Made by a program: the position numbers and the translations under genes. This document shows, in pieces, positions 1 to 11,400 of a stretch of DNA of 64,000 bases. The notes under the pieces were generated by a model that did not search any database, had not been told where the DNA came from, and saw nothing but the letters and a program-made list of their open reading frames with translations. This stretch comes from Steromphala cineraria (taxonomy: Eukaryota > Mollusca > Gastropoda > Trochida > Trochidae): the NCBI GenBank assembly GCA_916613615.1, contig OU744730.1, forward strand, positions 21,206,406-21,270,405, in the 5' to 3' direction. The first letter of the stretch is position 1. Each line of letters begins with the position of its first letter.

Positions 1-1144
1 ATTTGCCATAGACTGTCATCTAATGGAGAAAAATAGGTTTTTAAGATTGTGACCCCTGTGACCCTATTTGGGGTCATGGGGTCACAAAACCTACAGTTTA
101 GAATCCCAATTGGCCAAGGAGGCTACATGAAGTCTTTCAGCTCAATAGACCTTAAGGAGCTAAAGATGATGATGAAAATAAGTTTTTAAGGTTGTGACCC
201 CGGTGACCCTATTTGGGGTCATGGGGTCACGAAATCTACAAATTAGAATCCCCATTGGCCAAGGAGTCTGCACATATAATTTCAGCTCTCTAGACCTTTT
301 GGAACTTGAGAAGAAGATAAAAATAGTTTTTTAAGGTTGTGACCCCTGTGACCCTATTTGGGGTCACAGGGTCAACAAAGTTACAAATTAGAATCCCCAT
401 TGTCCAAGGAGTCTGCACATATCAATATTAACTCTCTAGACCTTTTGGAACTGGAGAAGAAGATGAGAATTGGTTTTTAAGGTTGTGACCCCTGTGACCC
501 TATTTGAGGTCATGGGGTCAAGAAATCTACAATTAAGAATCCTGATTTGCCAAGGAGTCTGCACATATCATTTTCAACTCTATAGTCCTTTTAGTACTGG
601 AGAAGAAGATGAAAATAGGTATTTAAGGTTGTGACCCCTGTGACCCTATTTGGGGTCACAGGTTCACCAAAGTTACAAATTAGAATCCCCATTGTCCAAG
701 GAGTCTGCACATATCTTTTTTAACTCTCTACTCCTTTTAGAACTGGAGAAGAAGATGAAAATAGGTATTTAAGGTTGTGACCCCTGTGACCCTATTTGGG
801 ATCACAGGGTCACCAAAGTTACAAATTAGAATCCCCATTGGCCAAGGAGTCTGCACATATCATTTTTAACTCTCTAGTCCTTCTGGAACTGGAGAAGAAG
901 ATGAAAATAGGTTTTTAAAGTTGTGACCCCTGTGACCCTATTTGGGGTCACAGGGTCACCAAAGTTACAAATTAGAATCTCCATATGCTAAGGGTACTTG
1001 TACACAAAATTTCAGCTCTCTAATGTGTATGGTTCATGAGAAGAAGTCGAAAGTGTCAAAAGTTTACGGACGACGGACGACGGACGGACGCCGGACGACA
1101 GGCCATGCCATAAGCCCATCTGGACTTTCAGTCCTGATGAGCTA
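1..1144. repeat. Pearl/Helentron-like tandem core repeat, right end, cut by the window start
   Basis: About seven copies of a 146-bp unit are seen. The marker gtgacccctgtgaccc recurs near 49, 194, 339, 485, 631, 777 and 925. The array ends in an ACGG-type microsatellite (about 1068-1100), a short hairpin (GGACT-TTC-AGTCC) and the terminus GATGAGCTA. The same units and right end recur at 42185-44135, and the right end recurs inverted near 58810. Tandem core repeats next to an ACGG microsatellite are the known layout of mollusc pearl elements, regarded as non-autonomous Helentrons. No coding capacity is visible. Confidence 0.75.
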
Positions 1145-1690
1145 AAAAGTAACCAGTCCTGGCAAAAAGTAGCCAGTTCAAGGACTGGCTGACGAGCAAT
1201 ATTTTAAACACTGTATATAGGCGACAAGTTTCAGTTTTCTAGGCCTTATACTTCAAGAGAAGATGAAAATAGATTTGAAAGACGTTCCTGTTGCCTTTAC
1301 TATTATTATAAAGCTACAATTCATCATCCTCACTAGTCAAGGAGTCTGTACACAAAGTTTCAGCTTTCTAGGTCTTATGCTTCTGGAGAAGAAGATGAAA
1401 ATAGGTTTTTAGGGTATGGCCCCTGTGGCCTTTATAAGGGGTCACAGGGCCAGCAAAGCTACAATTTATAATCTTCACTAGTCAAGGAGTCTGTACACAA
1501 AGTTTCAGCTTTCTAGGCCTCATGGTTCTGGAGAAGAAGATGAAAATAGGTTTTTAGGGCGTGGCAAATGTGGCCCTTATTAGGAGTCACATGGCCACCA
1601 AAGCTACAATTTATAATCCTCACTAGTCAAGGAGTATGTACACAAAGGTTCATGGTTCTGGAGAAGAAGTCAAATGTTTGTAGTAAATTA
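1145..1690. repeat. Degenerate second core-repeat array
   Basis: Three or four decayed copies of a unit containing caaagtttcagctttctagg and gaagaagatgaaaatagg are seen. This is the same unit that forms the clean 144-bp array at 43017-44040. The copies directly follow the terminus at 1144, so two related arrays adjoin here as they do in the 42-44 kb element. Confidence 0.6.
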
Positions 1691-2483
1691 GAAGAGATGT
1701 GCCAAAATTTTAAAACAATCGGATGAATAGCTTTTCTGCATTTGGTCGGATAAATTCTGATTGTAAAATTATTACCGTGAGAACAAAAAAATAGAAATTG
1801 GTATAAAAAGTAGAATAAACAAAATCGCTTGCAAATTTGCATTGCAGCCTTCCAAGTAGGGTAGAAGACATGTGCAAAATTTGAAAACAATCTGATGAAT
1901 AGTTTTTCTGTAATAGGTTGGACTAAAAATGTCCTGAGATGGAAGGACGGCCGGAAACATTGATATTACTATAATAATTCATGGATAATACAGCCGAAAC
2001 AGAATAAAATTCCAGTACTTTTCAAGGACATTTTACCATTTTTCAAGTACATATACTCACAGGTCAAGTGACAAAACTCTCTCTTTCTTATCAGCCATTT
2101 TCCAAAGTGCCACATTGCAACATTGGAATTTCCCGAATGCAATCGATCGGGAGAAGCAGAATTTCGTTGGAATGATTGGAAGCTCACAAACTGGTTTTCG
2201 TTTCTTTCCTTTCTCTATCAAAGTGCAGTTAGCAGAACGACGATACTTCCGTCAGTTCGGTGTTTTGGATTGTGACGGTAAATTCCAATACATTTTTGAA
2301 AATTTCAAGGACATTACTGCGAAATTCGAGTACTTTTTCAGGACATTTAGTAAGCATAGTAAATTCAAGTACTTTTCCAGTGTCAAAACAAATTTCAAGT
2401 ACTTTTCTAGGCCCGTGCGAAACATGTATAAACCCTCAACCTTTGGTCTGGGTTATAACAAGTGTTTGCCACTAATGTGGCAA
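1691..2483. other. Probable remnant of an old DNA element with ttcaagtacttttc motifs
   Basis: Short motifs of the type ttcaagtacttttc or ttcaaggaca recur at about 2008-2050 and 2305-2405. Such subterminal repeats are common in hAT-type elements, but I could not define termini or a duplication. A 167-codon open frame crosses the area. Its KFKYFS-like repeats simply translate these motifs, so I do not call it a gene. Confidence 0.25.
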
Positions 2484-3554
2484 TGTCCCCCGCCGCTTGG
2501 ATACTGCGATAGAATTGTCACAATAAGCAAATGCTATATTCCCTTTGACAATAAGTGCAATGATTCAAGAGATATGGCGTTAACAAGAGTTTCAAAAGTG
2601 GTCAAAGTGCTGTTGTGACCTTGAAAATAAGGTCTGCGTTAATCCCCAATGTAGTCTCTGACCAAATTTGAAGACATTTGGTGCAGTGGTTTATGAGATA
2701 TCAAGAAAACAAGAGTTTCAAAAGTGGCCAAAGTGGTGACCTAGAAATTAAGGTCTAGATCACCAAAAGTGACTGGTGTCTGCGTAATCACTCAATGTAG
2801 GCTGTGACCAAATTTGAGGACATTTCATGAATCGGTTCATAAGATATAAGATGTACCAAAAGTATTCAAAGAACTGTGGTGACCTTGAAAATTAAGATCA
2901 AGGTCATCCAAAGTATTTGGTATCTGCGTAGTCCCACAATGTAGGCTGTGACTAAATTTGAAGACATCTTGTAAAACGGTTCTGGAGATATTCTGTTAAT
3001 AAGAGTTTCAAAAGTGGTTAAAGTGCTGTAGTGACCTTGAAAATAATGTCAAGGTCACCTGAAGTTACTGTTGTCTTCGTAATCCTCCAATCTAGGATGT
3101 GACTAAGTTTGAAGACATTAGGTGCAGCAGTTCATAAGATAACTCGTTAACAAGAATTACAAAAGTGGCCAAAGTGCCTTAGTGACCTTGAATGTAATGT
3201 CAAGGTCACGCCAAGTGACTGGTGTCTGCGTTATCCCCCAAGGTAGGCTGTGACTAAATTTAAAGACATTGGGTGCAGGGGTTCATGAGCTATCGCGTTA
3301 ACAAGAGTTACAAAAGTGGTAAAAGTGCCGTTGTGACCTTGAAAATAAGGTCAAGGTCACCAAAAGTGACTGGTGTCTGCGTAATCCCCAAAGTGAGGCT
3401 GTGACCAAATTTGAAGACATTGGGTGCAACGGTTCTTGAGATATCGCGTTAACAAGGATCCGGACGTACGGACGTACGGACGTACGGACGTACGGACGTA
3501 CATACGGACGCCGCAGAATACAATGTCCCCTGTTCCACGTTGCGGCGGGGGACA
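2484..3554. repeat. Pearl/Helentron-like element with inverted TGTCCCCCGCCGC ends
   Basis: The left terminus TGTCCCCCGCCGC (2484) is mirrored by GCGGCGGGGGACA (3542-3554). Inside are about six copies of a roughly 150-bp unit carrying gtgaccttgaaaataagg and tcaaggtcacc, so each copy holds inverted AGGTCA-type half-sites. A tetranucleotide-like CGGACGTA run at about 3461-3508 follows the array. Single decayed units of the same type occur near 35340-35400, and TGACCTTGACC-type runs occur near 36630 and 36745. Confidence 0.7.
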
Positions 3555-4254
3555 ACAATAAAGAATTATGATTGGAGCACATGCCTGAGGAGTGAGCGGG
3601 TCCCACAACCATGTCCAGGCTCCCACTGCTGTACACACCGAGATGAAGATCAGGATAACTGAAACATGAGCACACTCGTTAGTTATAGAGACACTCTGGG
3701 ATTTTTAACACATAGTTTTTTCCTTTTGAAACTTAACCGTGAATGTAGATGACATTAATATTGATATGAATTCAAAACATCTCACATATTCTACTCAAAA
3801 GCAGTTCTATGATAAATTCTTGTTTTCAATGAAAATCTTACCAAATCATATATTTTTGTGAAAGTCAAATTCACATGTCCAAAATTATGTAAATACCAGT
3901 TATAGTACCTATCAAACATTGTATTCAATTGGGTCTAAAATGTTACTATTCAACGTTGATTGGCTTAAATGATACATTCATGCAACAGCCGATACTTCTT
4001 GATCAAGTGAAACTATTGATAAAGGTTTGTATATGTGACCCCCAACAATTCACGGAGTGGCTCTTGAAACAGACGCATAAACAAACAGCTACATTAGTGT
4101 ATTTGAATCCACAAAGCTCCTTCATTACCCTGTTCAGACCAAAAGCCTGTAATTGCCCATGGACTGCACTTTTTTTGTCATCAGATGCGAAATTACACAA
4201 GACACTTGTTCATTATGTCCCAGGGTTTAGCAGGGTTTAGCATATAAGCTAACG
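3555..4254. other. Intergenic stretch, nothing recognised
   Basis: AT-rich sequence. A 103-codon open frame at 3929-4240 begins with TTG and resembles nothing I recognise. No splice-flanked exon, RNA gene or repeat was identified. Confidence 0.5.
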
Positions 4255-5160
4255 CATCAATATATACTATTATCTCGACTTGCACAGCAATGTCGGCTTA
4301 CCATTAGTCAAAACCGGTCACGTGCCGTAGGTATTTTTAGCTATGTTAAACTGGGCCATGGGCTCCCCTAGTAACAAGGAATGACGGAGTGTCAAGAGTT
4401 ATCTCCCTTGCCCTTTGTTCGGTAAACAAGGTTTTGCTACGCTCGATTGCTGTAACGTCATATATGCTTGGTGAATTGCCCTGAACATGCTAAAGTCAGC
4501 TTTATGTAATCACTTTACTGGTATAAGTAAAATGTTCTTCAAATAAAAGATTGGTATCGCTTAAATACATTAGCAAGTCATACGGCATCTCAACGGCATG
4601 TTGACCCGCTCACTCGCAGCGAGGTTGTCTATCAGCGAGCTCAAGATTCCAATTATGCAAACAGAAAGCCGATCTATAAACATCAGTTAAGTTAAAAGTC
4701 ACCGATATTTGTTTATTGTACTCTCAAACCAACCTGTACATTCTGCTATGATGCCTGTCTTATCTATAACTCCGACACTATCAAACTCGCTCGGCCCTAC
4801 TCAACAGTCCGCCATGACAGTAACGGGGTTTCTACCGCCGCTTCAAATCGAATGTGGTGCGAATGCACGAGGTCACATGACCAAACAATCAAAATTTAGA
4901 AATGGCCGCATACTAGATCATACTTTTGGTCTTTAACACGATGGTTTAAAAATTATATTTGTAAATACCTAAATAAAAAAGAAACACTGATCTGATTAGA
5001 AGCCATTTTGGCCAATCTCATCTTTCAAGCCAGATTTAAAGCATTTATAAAAGGTGCTCGTCGAGATAAATTCGTTACCATGTGTCGGCGAGTTTGATAT
5101 TTAACTCGGACACATGATAAATCTCCATATCAAACTCGCGAACACATGGTAACTTATAAT
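4255..5160. repeat. Dispersed repeat family R1, copy 1 (with internal extra segment)
   Basis: About 300 bp beginning tatctcgacttgcac and ending near tcaaataaaaga (4255-4560) matches 11346-11640 closely. The rest of the match (accaatctcatcttt-like to the gtttgata region) resumes at about 5010. Copy 1 therefore carries roughly 430 bp that copy 2 lacks. Its right part folds as an inverted pair: ttaccatgtgtcggcgag at about 5077 against gaacacatggtaac at about 5140. It is likely a MITE-like element, of no assigned superfamily. Confidence 0.55.
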
Positions 5161-5216
5161 AACATCATAGGATGGACCTAGTTCTAAAAAGATTATATTC
5201 ACCAAATGTCTACAGG

Positions 5217-5445
5217 GGAAGTAGCTCAGTTGGTAGAGCAACCACTCTTCACCCGGGAGGCCGGGGTTTGATTCCAGGCCGCGTCATACCAAAAAATGTT
5301 AAAAGGTGGGAGATGTTGCTTTCTCGCTTGACGCTCAGCATTATACAGGTAGAACATCTCTTGAACTGATGTAGTCCCATGACTGCTAGGTGCCATGGGC
5401 ACACAAAGCATTTCCAATTTTCTTTGAATTGAGGACAAAAAAAGA
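5217..5445 (+). repeat. tRNA-headed SINE, copy 1
   Basis: A tRNA-like head has a perfect A box (tagctcagttgg, 5222-5233) and a near-perfect B box (ggtttgattcc, 5265-5275). It is followed by a non-tRNA body with gttgctttctcgcttgac and ctcagcat. Head and body recur at 24858-25075, which is why I call it a SINE and not a working tRNA gene. The anticodon arm does not pair well. It would be transcribed by RNA polymerase III if active. Confidence 0.7.
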
Positions 5446-6078
5446 ATTATTATTTATCATATGTCTCAAGACATTTGAGATAAAAAATTTGCTCATAAGC
5501 AAAGCTCCTCACTTCTCCAAAAGCGAGCTGCGGGCTGGAGTTTGTCTATCACTTCAGTGAGGCGCCTCTCAAAAGCTTTCAAATCTGAAACAACAGAGTC
5601 GTTTATATACCCGGCCATTTGGAATGTTTTGAAAAATAAACCATGAATATGACTCTTAAGTATCTCTTGTTTATGGCGTTGTAAGTTGTTAATAACTACC
5701 AATTGTTTCACAATGAAAAAATTCTTTGCTTTTAAATAGCACTGCTTAACTGTCCAAAAACCTATAACTTAAGGTTATATTCAGACATGCTAAGTTTGCT
5801 TCGGTCCAACCAGATTGACCTAACTGGTTCAAGGGTCAGGTGGATTTCTCAATTGCCCCACTGACATGATAGCAATTTGTCATATTAACATTTAAGTTTT
5901 AAAAGTGATTTATGACTCCGTTTTTCCCCCAATTCATTTACAATATATTTTACATTGTGGTATCTTAAAATTGTATAAATTTCAAACTGGCAGACTTCCA
6001 TGCAATGATTTTAAAACAGATTTTAATTTTAAAAGATCACCCAAGTGCTGCCTTGCTTAAACCTTGCCTTCCCATATA

Positions 6079-6252
6079 CAGTAGAACACGGATATAGTGA
6101 ACTCAGATATAGCAAACAATCAGATCTAGTGAACAAATTTTTAAGTCCCCTAAAAAGCCCTATGTATGACAGCTAAACGCCAGTAGCGAACACAGGATAT
6201 AGCGATCTAAATTTGTTGGTCCCTTGGAGTTCGTTATATCCGAGTTCTACTG
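6079..6252. mobile_element. MITE with TA duplication (Tc1/mariner-pogo type)
   Basis: Imperfect terminal inverted repeats CAGTAGAACACGGATATAG and, on the other side, TATATCCGAGTTCTACTG define a 174-bp element flanked by TA on both sides. CAGTAGAAC-type ends with a TA duplication are typical of pogo/Tigger-like MITEs. No transposase is encoded. Confidence 0.7.
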
Positions 6253-6537
6253 TAACATATCTCTGCAGTCTTAAAACCTAAAACAAATTAAGATTTTGAT
6301 TAATTCCAAGGTTTTTGTTCATATTCATTGTTTAAAATTGTAATGAAATTGAAATGCACAATATATCATAATAAAACTGTTTTAGCATATCTTACCAGAA
6401 GCTGAATAAATTTAAAAGTAGGGTAAGGCTAAGTCATGTACGTATTTTGCAGGCCAAAGACAGTGGACTTTCACAACACAGGTTTAGACTCATGAGAAAT
6501 ATATTGACGGTTTCTCTCCTAATCAGACAACCCTTAA

Positions 6538-6979
6538 AGGCACCACTCGAGCGGCTTCCATCCGCCATTTTGAAAGGTTAGCATTGCGAGAAAGCAACTG
6601 TGCTGTAATATGCTTATTCATTAACAAAATTAAGTAATAGATACTTGATTGGTAGAAGAGGTGCATAATTACAAATAATTCATAATAAAAGTTATCAGTA
6701 ACGACAGCATTTTGTCGTAGTAATGCATTCCACGATCGTAGCTTCGATGAGTGGCTTCATTTTACGATGTCTTTAATTTTTTAGCTATACACTTTATTTC
6801 TTATCAAATTGTCAAATCTTTAGCAACTAAAATGCTTATCTCACAAACATATATGAAATTAAGTGTTAAATGATCATGTAAAAATCATATATAATATATG
6901 ATATAATCATATATAAAATAAACAGGAAAGTCCTCCAGAATTTCGTTTCCACAAAAAATACCCCGCTCGAATGGTCCCT
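6538..6979. mobile_element. MITE with TTAA duplication, family T1
   Basis: Flanking TTAA (6534-6537 and 6980-6983) and inverted ends (left AGGCACCACTCGAGCGG; right, read on the other strand, AGGGACCATTCGAGCGG) delimit a 442-bp element. TTAA duplications are the hallmark of piggyBac-type (also Kolobok) transposition. The interior is AT-rich and non-coding. Confidence 0.6.
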
Positions 6980-7139
6980 TTAAACAGTTTTCTCAGTAAC
7001 AACACAAAGACTTAATTAATATGCAAACTTAACTATTTTAAATGACAGTTAGAAATCAGATTAATTCGTTAGTGATGTTTTCAATGATAAGATGCACTTG
7101 CCTTCAGTTTGTTCTGCCATGTCTGTTTACATTATGTTA

Positions 7140-7248
7140 AAGGAAATGTGATTGGCTGATTGAAACTAATCTGACCAATGAAAACTCTTGAAATGTACAG
7201 ACATTCGTGTCGGAAGTGGTTCTCAAGAGAGAAAACCCGGTCAGTTTG
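7140..7248 (+). promoter_or_regulatory. NCOA5: Probable NCOA5 promoter and first non-coding exon
   Basis: Two CCAAT-type boxes (gattggctgattg at about 7151 and gaccaatga at about 7173) precede an ETS-like cggaagtg (7211-7218). A leader follows, ending in a strong donor (tcagtttg|gtgagt, exon end 7248). This fits a 5' UTR exon spliced to an acceptor just before the start codon at 8200 (candidates end at 8177 or 8190). A YY1-like aacatggcgga lies downstream at 7419-7429. The transcription start is inferred, not observed. Confidence 0.4.
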
Positions 7249-8199
7249 GTGAGTTTTAGGAAAATACTGACTCTTTGAAATTAATAAATGACCAAAGATC
7301 ATTTGCAATATTAAAGTCAAGGCTACGTTTTAAAATTTACGTGTTAGTTTCATCGTATATTCGTTTGATTTTGCAAGCATCTTTGAAAAGGAGAACAGCG
7401 TGGTTTTTGGACATTTCCAACATGGCGGATCATTTTATCAAGAAGCCAATTTTGTCTGCTTTACTTTTATTTATCGCGAAAAGTTGTTCCAAATGACGGA
7501 TAATTTTACGGTCTTTTCAACCCAAAACGACTTAAAAAAAATCTCCAATTGTCGTTATTCATTGCTAATGCTTTTAATTGATACTCGGTGATATCTGACT
7601 TCAAAGTCGCCTACTTGATCAGGAAAGATATTGTGCTTCTGTAGGTCTATTTATCAAAGTTTATATTACGTATTACTTACTTATATCTCACCACTAACCC
7701 TCGATACTCTAAATGTCGTAATGTATAAGAATGTTAAATTGAGGACTTGCATCGATTTAGATTGCGGTCACTTATTTCTGAACAACCATTATACACATGC
7801 AGTCGGTCAAGCATGTCATTTGGTGCTAATTAATCTTCATTTGGAATCAATCCCAATATTTTGGACTGTCAGTGATATTAGTTATTTGAATGCTGGGAAC
7901 ATTTGTGTGACTTATCAAAAGTTATGTCATCTTTCATGATGCATAGTGGTGAAATAAAAAGATAAACAAGACTTTGTACAGCAAACCCTTTACATGCGTA
8001 GCAGTTCAGAAATAAGTGACATTCTTCTCACTAGAGATTGCTATCAGGTTTATTGCTTCCTAACTATGCATGAAGAAACACAATCAAATGCCCAATGAAA
8101 TGTTTTGCATAACATGTTCAAATGCCTCTTTGTTTGAAAAGCACCAGTAAATAAAGTAAAGAGTCAGTATCTGACAGAAGGAACAACTAGAAGGTTTTT

Positions 8200-8440
8200 A
8201 TGATGCCAAGGGGAAGATCGCCCCCGCCATCTCGAGGCAGGAGGTCTCGCAGTCCTTTGGCTCGAAGTCGTGAAACAAGTCGACATCGAAAAAAATCTAT
8301 CAGTCCAGTACCTGAGAGATCCATAGCAAGTGATGATCCAAAATATCTCAATGCAAGGGTCTTTGTTGGGCGTCTACCTTCAGACAAAGTAACAAAGGAG
8401 GATCTTGAAAAACATTTTACCGTTTACGGAAAGATCTTAG
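8200..8440 (+). CDS. NCOA5: NCOA5 coding exon 1: SR head and first half of RRM
   Basis: Encodes residues 1-80, with RS/SP repeats (likely SR-kinase targets) and RNP2 VFVGRL. It ends with donor atcttag|gtgagg in phase 1. The reading frame runs on into intron sequence, but the RRM continues only after splicing to 8831. Confidence 0.88.
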
Positions 8441-11400
8441 GTGAGGTTCTGGTCATTAATTGCAGCCTAATTGAACTTATTCAAATAAAAGCTATGTTTT
8501 GATAACATCAAGACTACATACACAAATTAAATTGTTAGTTTCATTTGAATGTTAGTCACTCATGCCTGAAGTGAAATAGTTTGATGTGAAGCAGTGTTTC
8601 TGTTTATCAATGTATTATTGACTTCAAACAAACCTTGGTAATATATTTGTCCAAAGCAACAAACTTTTGGCTATAAAGTTTATATAACTTTAATAGCAAG
8701 TAGACATTGATAAGCATATGAATCTTTGATAAAGACAAAATATTAAGTTGATCTTTTGTTAGATTTGAAAGTTTCATTGCTGAATATATTTGTGAACTGT
8801 GACATGTCATGTTTTAAACACTGTGTCTAGATTCCTCAGTACATCCTCGCGGTTACGGCTTTGTTCAATTTATGAAAGAAGAGGATGCTCGTAATGCCGT
8901 GGCAAAGGAGCAAAGATCACTGATTAAAGGGTCTGTTATTGGTAGGTACTATGCTTGATTTGCCCCTACTTAGCTAAAAGACAACTTTATAATCACAAAT
9001 CTCACATTCTTTAGTTGTATGCTTTTCCCTTCTCTACTAGGAAACCGAAAAAACTTGTTCGACATTTTAATTATGATTTCATGGTAAAATTTGAAGGACC
9101 AGCTTGCAATAATGATTTTGTAGTACATACAGGGTATGTGTTACGCTTGTAAAGATTTTAGGTAATAAAGTGAAATTTGTCAAAGAAATCAAGAACTGAA
9201 ATCATTGTTCTGACATCACTCTGTTTCTGTTTCCAATTTTTGGTTATGGGAAACTTGTTTACTGCCGGATTTGTTTACTTTCATCCTGAACCCAGCAGTT
9301 GTTGCTTTATTTTGTTTCTTGGCCTGTTATTGTTTTGAAATAAAAGTTTCCAATAGTCCCATACTTGTATTGTGTTTTCAACAATGACAAGCAACTTTTG
9401 ATCAATTTATTGATATGCAAAATATGCTCTTTGATACAAATGAATTCTAATTTTCAAATATTATTGATAAGATGCTTGCTTAATGAAAGTTAAATAAATA
9501 CTCACTTTACTGTGAGGTTTGTGCAATATGAACATAAGAATTATTAACAGTACCTTGTTTCTTTATGATGTAGAAATGCATTAAATACAAACAAGATAAA
9601 TGATTGATACGTCATGATATCTTGGAACACACTTCACTTCAATACATGTTATGCTTTCAAACAGTAACAATAACTGAAAGATAAAATAATTCTGATTACA
9701 AAATACATATTATCGCCTTGCTGCTATGATGTCTTTAGTAACTTTCATATATTTTCATTTCAACAATCTAAAGATTTGGAGGAGTTACAAGGAATCCATG
9801 GATTGTCTCCCTTGAATAAAAATAAAACTGAAAAATATCCTGGTGTTGATTTGTATATACCTATAAATGGCAATCAATTGTCATGGAAGTTATTGCTGCT
9901 TTGAGATGTCTTTAATCAGGATTGTTCGATGAATAAAGTTAAAGACCAAATAACAAAGGAAAGATCATAGTTGCGGACACTGCCATTGTATTTAGAGGTT
10001 TTCAATGTTGAAATATCTCTTAATTCAACTGGCTGACTTTAAAGCTATGGTTTCTTGATAGATAAATCTACATGTTATGCTAAATCAACTCTTTAAGTTA
10101 AAAAAGCAATGATAATTGTTGTGTATGTTGGAATGTGTTTTGTTTATGACTTTGGTTACCAATAGTAATTCTATCCAGAGGCTTTCATTAGGTTGAGAAA
10201 CTCGGGTATTCAACACTTATCTAGCAATGCAATAAAATAGTTAATAAACCAATTTGACATTGATTATTTATCTTTTGTCAAATTCTATAAACAAAAAACT
10301 GCCTCATGATTTAATGATTAAAACAAATGTCACTTGAAAGTTGAATCTAAAATTAACCAGAGAAATTACACTTTGTTGGAAAAATAACTTTTCTAATATA
10401 ATTTCTGTTTAAAACAGCACAATAGCAATAAGAGAACAAAACATTGTGAGCAAGGTTGATTGATCACAATGTCAATGTTCCTAAGACTATAGAGACAATA
10501 TCTTTTGTGCAACGCTGTTTCATTCCTGTATTTCACTCTGAGATTTGGTCTGTGTTCTACCTCATTATAAACCACAGTAAAGAAAGGAAAGTTGGTCATG
10601 CATCTGTATAATCAGTGGCAACATTCAAAAGGGTAGGTGTCTAAAGACAAAATAACAGACTTGACATGCTTCTTACATTCTGGTATGTTTTATGTAGATT
10701 ATATATTTTGTGGTAAGCATGATGTGTATCTTTTTGTTCTCAAAATAATTTTTTAATGGAAACATTAAAACATGTCTCTTCAAATGACTTTCCTCATTCA
10801 TGATAATATTTTCCTGCAATCTTGCTTTTCTTCCCATCTAAAAAAATACTTTTAACACACTTTATCATGTTTAGATAGTTGACAAAAAAATTAGGTTTTC
10901 TCTGAGAGAAATGTATGTGTTTCAGATGTGAAGATGGCTGCTGATGGACGTCGAGACCGAGTGATGGTGAGGGAGAGAGTGAGAGGAGGCTCGCCGTACG
11001 GAGAACACCCTCCAGGGTACGTCTCAATTCCTGCATCGTTACCCCAGTCTCCAGTTAGCTATGCTGCTATATGCCGAAATATTGGCCAAGCGACACTAAA
11101 AACCTTACAAGTGATATATTGAGCAATAAGTGATGAAGTGATAAGTGATGAATCCTGGCAGAATCTGTATTTCATTCAAATGTTATGATCAAGATCCTGC
11201 TAGGTCTTATTAAAAAAAAGATAGAATTAACATTTCAGAAATACACATTTTAGAATACAAGATTTTAGATCCCAAGGAAATAGTTCATATCCATTATATT
11301 AGCATTTCATATCCCAAGGATTCCCATTTCATATACCAAGGATTAACAGTCTTATCTCGACTTGCACCATAATGTCAGCTTACCATTGGTCAAAACTGGT

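Noticed and set aside
2115..2618. 167-codon open frame on the + strand
   Set aside because: Starts with TTG. Its KFKYFS-like periodicity translates short ttcaagtacttttc repeats, and its end runs into the 2484 repeat element. No splice sites or family similarity.
5222..5292. Functional tRNA gene
   Set aside because: Box A and box B are good, but the anticodon stem does not pair properly, the B box has a mismatch, and the same head-plus-body unit recurs at 24858. That indicates a SINE.
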